Below, piece after piece: positions 45,403 through 53,571 of a DNA stretch of 64,000 nucleotides. The translations under genes and the position numbers were made by a program. The stretch comes from Methylophilus sp. TWE2 (GTDB lineage: Bacteria > Pseudomonadota > Gammaproteobacteria > Burkholderiales > Methylophilaceae): contig NZ_CP012020.1 of NCBI RefSeq assembly GCF_001183865.1, positions 1,240,001-1,304,000 of the forward strand, written 5' to 3'. Within the stretch, counting starts at the first letter, position 1. Every line of letters starts with the position of its first letter. The notes below the pieces were generated by a model. That model was not told where the DNA came from. It ran no database searches and saw nothing but the letters and a program-made list of their open reading frames with translations.

Positions 45403-45632
45403 ATGCGCAACCCTCTCGTTTTCACTGATTATTTGAATAGTATGTCACTCACCATGGCAAATGGTTTGGCATAAATCAAAAGAAAGTATTTTGGAACAGG
45501 GATGTCGGGCGCTGGTGTTGCGCCATAGAGCAGCTTTGAAAGCTTTTATAAAATACGAAGATTAAAAGGGGATTAAAGGGTTAGACTGTCTTGAAGCTTA
45601 AACACTTTCAAACCAGCCTGACCCTTTGGGTT

Positions 45633-48600
45633 CTACTCAACGCTCTCTAAATTCTTTTTAGGTTGAAACTCGTAACTTAATGTGACAAAAGCTGACCTTG
45701 GTGCGCCTATGCCCAAAAAACTAGTTCCCTGCCAGTCCGCGCTGTTATAGTTAAAGCCGCTTTCTCCAATGACCCCTCTGATAGAAGGAGAGAACGCATT
45801 TAAACCCAGGCGTCCAGCACTTGCATATTCCTTATCAAACAGGTTATTCACCTGTAGGCCAAATATCCACTCCGGAGTAATTTTATAACTGGTCTGAAAG
45901 TTGAATACTGCATAACCAGAGCTTTTTCCTGGGCCGAAACCGGCGCGTTCAACCGCAGGTCCATTTGGGCCTGTTGGAAAAATGGGTAAAGCAGACCCTG
46001 CTTTATGTTTGTTGTTTTCATTTCCACGGATAAAAGCTTCGGAATGCATCACCATATTGAGCCCGATATTCCATTTGCTAGTGAGCTCGTATGCCATATT
46101 CAAGTTCAGATTATGTAATGGTACGCCAGGCATTCGGTTGCCAGGCTTGACCTTGATTTGCCCATAAGTGCCTTCACGATCGTAATTCAAGTCGTACACA
46201 TTCCCTGCAGAACTATTGTTAGGGCTATCCAAGGTAAATTCGGATTGGAAAGTAGCATCGGTCAAACCATAGTTAATGCCAAAAGTTGTCTTGCCCCACC
46301 GGCCTTTCAACCCCATCTCCAAACCTTGACGGCGAGTGTTGCCAATATTTTTGAAATAGCTCTGTACTCCATTCACCGCAACAAAATAAATATCGTCAGT
46401 TAAGTCAGTACGATAAACACTTGCATTCCACTCAAGATAATCTGTCAATCGCCCTCTTGCACCAAACTCCAGGCTGTTAGAACGCACTTGCTTCAAGTAA
46501 GGATCCCCCGACATTGCACCAGGCAGATTGCAGGAACGACGCTCACGCCAGCTACGCTTCACATACACAGGTTGACCAGTAACTGAATCGATCTTATCGA
46601 AAACGGGACTATCATCAAACGCACAACCCAATTCAATAGTTGTGGGAGTTCTGGCACCCCGGCTCCAATTGCCATATAAGTTCAAATTTTCTTGTGCTTG
46701 CCAAGTTATCCCCAAAGAAGGGTTGAAAGAACGATACTTAAACTTCTCTTTCTCTCCTGTAAACATTGCAAGCATGTTTTTGCCATCACTGCCTATAAAG
46801 CCATCTCCCATATAGGCATAGCTAGGATCAAATGGAACTATGGCGTCATCCAAGCCTAAAGGACAATCACTGGCTTCTATCGTGCCGTTATTATTTGTGT
46901 CTGTACATAAGACTGGATAGTTGAGTAAGTTCACAATCCTATTTACATCGCCAAAATGACTTAACTTTGTAACATCTAGTTGATTGCGAACAATAGTGTG
47001 GTTGAAGCGTGCAGCCGCATTAATGCTCAGTGTTTTGGTAGGTGTCCAGGTTTCACTGAAATAAATACTTTTAGTTGTGTTATCACCTTTAAAATCATTT
47101 AGCGCAAAGCCTCTTTCGGGGCTATTCGCCGAATACTCCCATCCTAATTGACTAGGATCGACATAACCGTGTCTATTTTTATCAAGAAAACCAAGATACT
47201 GCTTGCTGGCATAAGTACTGTCCGATGTATCAAAGGATGACCCAATCATCAATTTGTGCTGATCAAGATTCCAGTTCAGTTGCACTGCTGCACCTTTGCC
47301 GAGCTGATTAATTTCTGTATCGTTAAAAATCGCTGTTGGGGTGCCCTCGATATAACCTGTCGCAACGCCATTGTTGAGTACACTAGCCTTGCCATCTCGA
47401 TATATATAATTGCCGTTTGCATCCTTGACACAAGGAGAGGAACCCACAGCACCAATCCCTGTCATCGCACATAACTCAGGGTAAACGCCTTTGTTAATCG
47501 GTTCTGATAACTCCCAGTAACTATGAAAAAATCCAGATGAATCTGTATAGCCCCCGAAGACGCCCCCCGCGGCACCTAATCCAGCTAAATCATAATCATA
47601 GTTAGGATTTCCTGCACCCGCATGCTGCGTTGATGATCTAGGCAAAAATCCTGCGGACACACCATAAAGATTATTCGTTGCCTTCATTGCAGCCCTATTT
47701 TCCCAAGTAAAGCGTACTAATTTGGCATACTCTTCGGAGGCGACAGGTGCATTAAATGCATCAGGAATTTTTGAAGGTGCCAAATTACCACCTAGACCAT
47801 AAAAGTCATTACCGATGCGTGGATCAAAAGTCCAATTCCAAACTTTAGTTCCAGAACCATCTGTAGCATCTACTTGAACTTGATCGGTAACATCCTGCCA
47901 CTGCCCCTGTTCATCACGATATCTGGCACGGGTGCCGAAATCAGTGCCGTAAATTAAGCGTTCAGCACAACTATCCTCGGGGTCAAGGCACGCCCCTACG
48001 CTGATAACGCCAGTCACAGGGTCTTCAAACGTTGCCAGTGGGTTGTAGTTTGCATCTGCCGCTACATTCATTGTGTAATCGTTATAGTCTGGTAGACCAT
48101 CGCGATTTATATCCTGAAGCCCAGGTAGTAACTGCCGAGTACGGTCTCTGGTACTCGCAGTCGCAGCGACATCATCATCGCCTCCGAAGTTTTCATTTAC
48201 ATCTGAAGTATGACTTTTGCGTTTACTTTTACGGTTGTATATTTGGCTTGTAATATTAAAAGTATCGGTCACATCCCACACTCCTGATAACTGGAACTGC
48301 AGAAGATCATTTTTGCTTTCATCGGGAGAAGTGTAAACTTGCTTTGGATTCTGGTCGACCATTTGCTGAGGTAGCAGACCATTTCCGGTAAGTTTGTTTC
48401 CGGCGTATAGCATGGATAAGCCGAGACGGGCACGATCACTCTGCCATTCAGCTTTACCAAAGACTTGGTTGACCTTGCTAGGAGAGTCTTTCCGCCATCC
48501 GTCCTCCAAGAAGAAATTACCTGAAACAAATCCTGCTATAACATCGTTATTACCGCCAGCAGAAGCTTGTAGTTGTTTACGACCAAATGACCCGGTTAGA

Positions 48601-49457
48601 ATTTCCGCATCTAACGATTTGCCATCAAAACCACTTTTAGTCCGCATAGCTAACGCACCGCCTAACGTACCCAAACCAAAGACAGGATTGGATCCCGGGA
48701 ACATATCCAGGCTGCTAAGCGCATTCATGGGAATCATGTCCCAGTTAACTACATCGCCAAACGGCTCATTAACGCGAATACCGTCAAGAAATACAGAAAT
48801 ACCCTGTGCTGTACCCAGTTGTGGTGAAGCGGTAAAGCCACGATATTGCAAATCCATCTGAAACGGATTGCTTTGATAGTCATTGACTGTGACCGACTGC
48901 AGCTTTCTATTCATTAAGTCGGTGATACTTAATGAATGAGACTCTTTGATTTCTTTAGCGGAAATACTTTGCACGTTACCAGGAATTTGATCTTTACTAA
49001 GACCTATGCCTGGCAGCGGGCCTATCTCATAAAACTTTTTTGCTCTGACCTCTACTTTCTCAATATTTATGCTTTTTTCTTCACTGATATTTGGTATCCG
49101 CTGTATATAAAGCGTATTGTCATTTAGCTTGGCTTCCAGCCCAGTGTTTGCCAGTAGTTTCTGCAAAGCTTCTTTGCTGCGCATAGTGCCACTTAGCGCC
49201 GGAGCTTGTTTGTCCGAAACAAGTTTGTCGTTATAGGTGATGTTTAATCCTATTTTGGCACTCAATGCTTTGAGTGAGGCTGCCAGTGGTTGTGCTGGCA
49301 AGTTGATGGTGATTTTTTGCGAGAGCAAAGCGTCTTCTTCTGACTGCGGCAGGTTGGTGTTAAGTTCTGCTGCCCATAAAGGGTTGATCCAGGCTGGCTG
49401 GCTGCTAAAGCAAGCAGCGATGGCTGCGCCCAGAATCAGTTTTTTTGGTGTGTGCAT
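45633..49457 (-). CDS. Very large TonB receptor with STN domain and EF-hand-like loops (cassette 2)
   Basis: This 1274-residue receptor parallels the one at 36500. It has a signal peptide (to about residue 29), STN domain (about 50-120: LNITYNDKLVSDKQAPALSG), plug (DGIRVNEPFGDVVNWDMIPM, FGLGTLGGALAMRTKSG) and barrel. Insertions raise its length. Three contain calcium-loop-like patterns: DINRDGLPDYND (48078-48113), DKNRHGYVDPSQ (about 47149-47184) and DTNNNGTIEASD (46866-46901), the last flanked by cysteines. Cys pairs such as CLDPEDSC suggest disulfide-tied external loops. The GGGGAAG before the ATG fits a ribosome site. It is encoded after sigma and FecR genes in the same orientation. Ligand unknown; metal complexes are a reasonable guess. 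Confidence 0.88.
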   Translation of the reverse strand: MHTPKKLILGAAIAACFSSQPAWINPLWAAELNTNLPQSEEDALLSQKITINLPAQPLAASLKALSAKIGLNITYNDKLVSDKQAPALSGTMRSKEALQKLLANTGLEAKLNDNTLYIQRIPNISEEKSINIEKVEVRAKKFYEIGPLPGIGLSKDQIPGNVQSISAKEIKESHSLSITDLMNRKLQSVTVNDYQSNPFQMDLQYRGFTASPQLGTAQGISVFLDGIRVNEPFGDVVNWDMIPMNALSSLDMFPGSNPVFGLGTLGGALAMRTKSGFDGKSLDAEILTGSFGRKQLQASAGGNNDVIAGFVSGNFFLEDGWRKDSPSKVNQVFGKAEWQSDRARLGLSMLYAGNKLTGNGLLPQQMVDQNPKQVYTSPDESKNDLLQFQLSGVWDVTDTFNITSQIYNRKSKRKSHTSDVNENFGGDDDVAATASTRDRTRQLLPGLQDINRDGLPDYNDYTMNVAADANYNPLATFEDPVTGVISVGACLDPEDSCAERLIYGTDFGTRARYRDEQGQWQDVTDQVQVDATDGSGTKVWNWTFDPRIGNDFYGLGGNLAPSKIPDAFNAPVASEEYAKLVRFTWENRAAMKATNNLYGVSAGFLPRSSTQHAGAGNPNYDYDLAGLGAAGGVFGGYTDSSGFFHSYWELSEPINKGVYPELCAMTGIGAVGSSPCVKDANGNYIYRDGKASVLNNGVATGYIEGTPTAIFNDTEINQLGKGAAVQLNWNLDQHKLMIGSSFDTSDSTYASKQYLGFLDKNRHGYVDPSQLGWEYSANSPERGFALNDFKGDNTTKSIYFSETWTPTKTLSINAAARFNHTIVRNQLDVTKLSHFGDVNRIVNLLNYPVLCTDTNNNGTIEASDCPLGLDDAIVPFDPSYAYMGDGFIGSDGKNMLAMFTGEKEKFKYRSFNPSLGITWQAQENLNLYGNWSRGARTPTTIELGCAFDDSPVFDKIDSVTGQPVYVKRSWRERRSCNLPGAMSGDPYLKQVRSNSLEFGARGRLTDYLEWNASVYRTDLTDDIYFVAVNGVQSYFKNIGNTRRQGLEMGLKGRWGKTTFGINYGLTDATFQSEFTLDSPNNSSAGNVYDLNYDREGTYGQIKVKPGNRMPGVPLHNLNLNMAYELTSKWNIGLNMVMHSEAFIRGNENNKHKAGSALPIFPTGPNGPAVERAGFGPGKSSGYAVFNFQTSYKITPEWIFGLQVNNLFDKEYASAGRLGLNAFSPSIRGVIGESGFNYNSADWQGTSFLGIGAPRSAFVTLSYEFQPKKNLESVE

Positions 49458-49558
49458 CTGACTTCCCCGTTACTTTTTGGCTTGTTATTGCCTTAATGCA
49501 CGGGGGGGCAAAACCCTGATATGTCGATTGCAAAAAAATGTAATGATGCGTGCCGAGC

Positions 49559-50566
49559 TTATTTGGCTTGATTGAAGGTTTCCAGTTGTATGCCTTCTGG
49601 GCTGTTGTGTACCCGCACATTGGCGATGCGGGGTAGGGTGGCGATAAAGCTGTTGCTATCTTTAATGGCGACCACGGCGCTGATTTTCTCCTGTGAACGC
49701 TCATCGCTGGTGACGGGTTTGGGCTGGTAGCGCGAGAGGGTTTCGGAGATTTCTGACAGTGATGCCTGATTAAATACCAAGGTGCCGCTGATAAAGTGGA
49801 AGTAGTCTTGGGCGCTCACTTGTGGGCGAGCTTGCAGACCATGCTGGTTGATTTCAGCCACCTGATTATTTTGCAGAATCAGCGTTTGTGCAGCCTGTTT
49901 ATTCACAACTTGCACTTTGCCGTGATCGACACTTACGCGCTCAAGTTGTTTGAGTTTATTAACGGCAAAGCGGGTGCCCAGCACGGTGACTTTCAGGCGC
50001 TGGGTTTCTACCACAAAGGGGCGGTCACGGTCTGGGGTGACTTCAAACACGGCTTCGCCTTGCAGCAGGTCAATGTGACGCTGGTTGCGGTAGTACTTGA
50101 TCTCAATACGCGAGTTGGCGTTGAGTGTGACGCGGCTGCCGTCGTCCAGCGTTTGGGTGGTCAGTTGTGCGGTAGTTGTCTGCGCGGCGAGTTGTAGTGT
50201 GGGCGTGTTCTGCCACACATGGTATTGATGCAAGCCAGCCCAGCCTATGCAAAGCGCAGCCACCACACTGGCCAGAGTACCTGCCAGTTTTTGCCTCGAT
50301 TTTTTGCGCTCGCTTTGTTTGAAAAAAATATCGGCCTGTTTGGCCTGCGCCATGGTTTGCAGGTCGCCTATGGAGTCTATGCCTTGCCAGGCGTCGCTGA
50401 TGCTTGCATATTCCTGCTGGTGTAATGGGTGTTGCATCAGCCAAGCTTCAAACTGGCTGCGTTCAGGCGCATCGGGCGCTGCCTCTTGCATGCGGATAAA
50501 CCAGCGGGCAGCGGTTTCAGATATTTTTTTGTGAGCTGACATGCGCTTATTTGAGAAACTGCTCAC
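49559..50566 (-). CDS. FecR-type anti-sigma/sigma-regulator (cassette 2)
   Basis: This 335-residue membrane regulator has an N-terminal sigma-binding part (AARWFIRMQEAAPDAPERSQ, HPLHQQEYASISDAW), one membrane helix (about residues 84-102, LAGTLASVVAALCIGWAGL), and a periplasmic FecR domain (LDDGSRVTLNANSRIEIKYY; GEAVFEVTPDRDRPFVVETQ). It resembles the cassette 1 protein throughout, including the C-terminal ISETLSRYQPKP against VTETLSRYRQPP, so the two cassettes come from one duplication. It overlaps the sigma gene by 20 nt and is followed by a 101-bp gap before the receptor. Confidence 0.9.
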   Translation of the reverse strand: MSSFSNKRMSAHKKISETAARWFIRMQEAAPDAPERSQFEAWLMQHPLHQQEYASISDAWQGIDSIGDLQTMAQAKQADIFFKQSERKKSRQKLAGTLASVVAALCIGWAGLHQYHVWQNTPTLQLAAQTTTAQLTTQTLDDGSRVTLNANSRIEIKYYRNQRHIDLLQGEAVFEVTPDRDRPFVVETQRLKVTVLGTRFAVNKLKQLERVSVDHGKVQVVNKQAAQTLILQNNQVAEINQHGLQARPQVSAQDYFHFISGTLVFNQASLSEISETLSRYQPKPVTSDERSQEKISAVVAIKDSNSFIATLPRIANVRVHNSPEGIQLETFNQAK

Positions 50567-51071
50567 GGGCCGCGCGCAGGTCCAGCAAGGCGCGAATCAG
50601 ATGCCGTTCGACCATATTCAGGCTGATGTGCATCTGCTCGGCGATGTCTTTTTGCGCGTAGCCTTCAATGCGGTACATGATAAACACCTGGCGGCATTTA
50701 GGCGGCAGGTCTTGAATGATTTGGGTCACGAGTTCGAGGCGCTGTTTGATATCAGCCAGGTGCTCAGCTGACACCGTGGCAGGCTCTTCCAGCTCTGCTT
50801 GTTGCCGGTAGTCGGCAAAGTAGCTGTCTTTGCGGTATTGCTCCAGAATCAGGTTTTGCACAATGGTGCGCAGGTAGGCATGTGGTTCCTGGTTGCGGTG
50901 TGGGCTAGTGGTCAGGGCAAAGCGTAAAAAGCCATCGTGCAAAATATCTTTTGCATGATGCGGGCAAAGCGTTTTCCGACGGATGCCAGGAAGCAACGTC
51001 GTATATGCCCAATGTAGGTTGATGCCATGCCAGAACATGCGATACGCGATAAGAGGTTTGATCAATGGCAA
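50547..51071 (-). CDS. FecI-type ECF sigma factor (cassette 2)
   Basis: This 174-residue ECF sigma factor has region 2 (HWAYTTLLPGIRRKTLCPHH then AKDILHDGFLRFAL, about residues 19-52) and region 4 (LPPKCRQVFIMYRIEGYAQK, then ISLNMVERHLIRALLDL, about 121-167). The region 4 recognition helix differs from the cassette 1 sigma factor at only a few positions (ISLNMVERH shared), while region 2 differs more, so their promoter -35 preferences may be similar and cross-talk is possible. The start is the first ATG of the frame. Divergent metG starts 253 bp away. Confidence 0.88.
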   Translation of the reverse strand: MPLIKPLIAYRMFWHGINLHWAYTTLLPGIRRKTLCPHHAKDILHDGFLRFALTTSPHRNQEPHAYLRTIVQNLILEQYRKDSYFADYRQQAELEEPATVSAEHLADIKQRLELVTQIIQDLPPKCRQVFIMYRIEGYAQKDIAEQMHISLNMVERHLIRALLDLRAAREQFLK

Positions 51072-51184
51072 AACACAGGCAAAGATTGTTCCTGAATAAA
51101 TGTTGTGGCGCCTGGTGGTGGTAAATGCTTGTTTCGCCTGCTAATTTAACAATAGTGGTTAGAAGAGGTGTGTGATTTTATTTC

Positions 51185-51207
51185 GGTTGTAATCAGCCAG
51201 TTTGGCT
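51185..51207. promoter_or_regulatory. Shared block upstream of sigma gene 2
   Basis: GGTTGTAATCAGCCA (51185-51199) corresponds to the block at 41790-41804 in 13 of 15 bases. It lies 114 bp before the sigma start against 116 bp in cassette 1. It continues as a shorter inverted repeat AGCCA-GTT-TGGCT. The equal position in otherwise different intergenic DNA suggests a common operator. Confidence 0.45.
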
Positions 51208-51323
51208 TTAATAAACCAATCTGGTGTGGGCGCGGTCTTGGCTTATATCAAATATCTAGCTTGGAATCGCTGAAGTGTCTTATGGTTTGCTAAAATAGCG
51301 TTTTTACTTGAAACCCTGTTGTC

Positions 51324-53375
51324 ATGACACGCAAAATTCTGGTCACTTCTGCACTCCCTTATGCCAATGGCAGTATTCATTTGGGGCATCTGGTCGAATA
51401 TATCCAAACCGATATTTGGGTACGTTTTCAGAAAATGCAGGGGCATACAGTGCATTATGTGTGTGCGGATGATACTCACGGCACCCCCATCATGTTGCGG
51501 GCGGAAAAAGAGGGCATCACGCCTGAAGCGCTGATTGAGAAAGTGCATGCTGAGCATAGCCAGGATTTTGCGGATTTCCTGGTGCAGTTTGATAACTACT
51601 ATTCCACCAATTCTGAAGAAAATCGTGAACTCGCAAGTGGCATTTACAAAGCGCTGAAAGCCAATGGCAAAATTGCTACTAAAACCATAGAGCAATATTT
51701 TGACCCGGTCAAAAGCATGTTTTTGCCGGACCGCTTTATCAAGGGCGAATGTCCTAAGTGCCATGCCAAAGACCAGTATGGCGATAACTGTGAAGTGTGT
51801 GGTTCCACCTATAGCCCGACTGATTTGCTGAATCCCTATTCAGCCGTTTCTGGCGCAACACCCGTGCGCAAAGAGACTGAACACTACTTTTTTAAACTGA
51901 GTGAGTGTGCAGACTTTTTGCGGGACTGGACACGTTCCGGCACCTTGCAAGCTGAAGCCGCTAACAAAATGAGTGAGTGGGTGGGCGAGGTTGGTGAGAA
52001 CAAACTCTCCGACTGGGATATCTCGCGGGATGCGCCTTATTTTGGTTTTGAAATCCCGGATGCGCCAGGCAAGTACTTCTACGTTTGGCTGGATGCGCCG
52101 ATTGGTTATATGGCTAGCTTCAAAAACCTGTGTTCCAAAGCAGGCTTGGATTTTGACGAATATTGGAAAAAAGATTCTTCGACCGAGCTGTATCATTTTA
52201 TCGGTAAAGACATCCTCTATTTCCATGCCTTGTTCTGGCCAGCGACACTGGAGTATTCTGGTCACCGCACGCCAACACAGGTATTTGCGCATGGCTTCCT
52301 CACCGTGAATGGCGAAAAAATGTCCAAGTCACGCGGGACGTTTATCACGGCACGTAGCTACCTGGATCATGTGAAAAATCCCGAATATTTACGCTATTAC
52401 TATGCCGCCAAACTGAATGGCAGCATGGAAGATATCGACCTCAACCTGGAAGATTTTGTTGCGCGTGTGAACAGCGACTTGGTGGGGAAATACATTAATA
52501 TTGCCAGCCGTACGGCAGGGTTTATCGCCAAGAAGTTTGATAACAAGCTGATTGCAGCGAAACATGTTGTGATTGACGAGATGCGTGCTGCTGCACCTGC
52601 CATCGCAGAAGCGTTTGCTGCACGTGATTTCGCACGGGCTTTGCGTGAGATCATGAAGCTGACTGATGCGGCCAATGCCTATGTGGCAGAAGCTGCGCCT
52701 TGGGTAGTGGCAAAAGACGACAGCAAGGCGGCAGAATTGCACGCGATTTGCAGTAACGCGCTGGAAATGTTCCGCTTGCTGACCATTTACCTGAAACCGG
52801 TATTGCCAAATATTGCCGCAGCTGTCGAAGCGTTCTTGAATGTACAGCCATTAACATGGGCCGATGTCACTCAAGGCTTGGGTGCGCAAACGATACAGCC
52901 ATATAGTCATATGGTGACCCGCCTCGAAGGCAAGCAAATCGAAGCCATGGTTGAAGCCAATAGAGAAAGCCTGCAAGCGGCAGCGCCTGCCAACACTGAA
53001 GCCAAGGTTGAAGCGAAAGCCGACACCAAGGCTGTCGAAGAGGGCGACTATATTTCGATTGATGACTTTACCAAGGTCGATTTGCGGATTGCGAAAATCG
53101 TCAGTGCTGAACATGTAGAGGGCGCTGAGAAGCTGCTTAAATTATTACTGGATATTGGCGAGGAAAAGCCACGCCAGGTGTTTGCAGGCATTAAATCTGC
53201 GTATGACCCTGCGACGCTGGTCGGGCGTTTAACCGTCATGGTCGCCAACCTGGCGCCACGCAAAATGAAGTTTGGCATGAGCGAAGGCATGGTGCTGGCT
53301 GCCAGTGATGAACGTGGCGGTCCTTATATCCTGTCGCCAGACAGTGGTGCGCAGGCAGGTATGCGAGTAAAGTAA
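51324..53375 (+). CDS. metG: Methionyl-tRNA synthetase
   Basis: This 683-residue class I synthetase charges tRNA-Met. It has the HIGH motif as [11 protein letters not shown] (His19-His22), a zinc-binding knuckle [17 protein letters not shown] (about residues 144-160), KMSKS as [11 protein letters not shown] (about 330-340) and, at the C-terminus, the tRNA-binding dimerisation domain ([20 protein letters not shown], about 578-597) after an Ala/Glu/Lys-rich linker. Length and layout match the E. coli type. It is divergent from the sigma gene of cassette 2. Confidence 0.97.
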   Translation: MTRKILVTSALPYANGSIHLGHLVEYIQTDIWVRFQKMQGHTVHYVCADDTHGTPIMLRAEKEGITPEALIEKVHAEHSQDFADFLVQFDNYYSTNSEENRELASGIYKALKANGKIATKTIEQYFDPVKSMFLPDRFIKGECPKCHAKDQYGDNCEVCGSTYSPTDLLNPYSAVSGATPVRKETEHYFFKLSECADFLRDWTRSGTLQAEAANKMSEWVGEVGENKLSDWDISRDAPYFGFEIPDAPGKYFYVWLDAPIGYMASFKNLCSKAGLDFDEYWKKDSSTELYHFIGKDILYFHALFWPATLEYSGHRTPTQVFAHGFLTVNGEKMSKSRGTFITARSYLDHVKNPEYLRYYYAAKLNGSMEDIDLNLEDFVARVNSDLVGKYINIASRTAGFIAKKFDNKLIAAKHVVIDEMRAAAPAIAEAFAARDFARALREIMKLTDAANAYVAEAAPWVVAKDDSKAAELHAICSNALEMFRLLTIYLKPVLPNIAAAVEAFLNVQPLTWADVTQGLGAQTIQPYSHMVTRLEGKQIEAMVEANRESLQAAAPANTEAKVEAKADTKAVEEGDYISIDDFTKVDLRIAKIVSAEHVEGAEKLLKLLLDIGEEKPRQVFAGIKSAYDPATLVGRLTVMVANLAPRKMKFGMSEGMVLAASDERGGPYILSPDSGAQAGMRVK

Positions 53376-53503
53376 AGCATTTATTTGTAATGGTGCTGGT
53401 AGGTTATTTTTTACTGGCACCATTCGCACATGTTTGTTGTGCTATATCAAGTTGTCTGTCACGCTTAGTGTTCTAATGGTACTTTCGGAAAGCATCTAAC
53501 ACA

Positions 53504-53532
53504 TTGATTTATATTATATTCAATCATATAAT
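53504..53532 (+). promoter_or_regulatory. Sigma-70 promoter of ccoI with internal palindrome
   Basis: -35 TTGATT (53504-53509), a 17-bp spacer and a perfect -10 TATAAT (53527-53532) predict a start near 53539, 33 nt before the ccoI ATG. A perfect inverted repeat, TATATTATA-N8-TATAATATA (53510-53535), covers the spacer and -10 box and could be a repressor operator. Confidence 0.65.
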
Positions 53533-53571
53533 ATAAAGTTGTATATTGTTTCACGGACGGTCCATCACCCA

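Noticed and set aside
53389-53427. Terminator after metG (AATGGTGC/GCACCATT)
   Set aside because: The loop is about 20 nt and no T-run follows, so termination here is doubtful.
53504-53525. TTGATTTATATTATATTCAATC as an FNR box for ccoI
   Set aside because: Spacing and right half do not match; the sequence is explained by a sigma-70 promoter and an AT palindrome.
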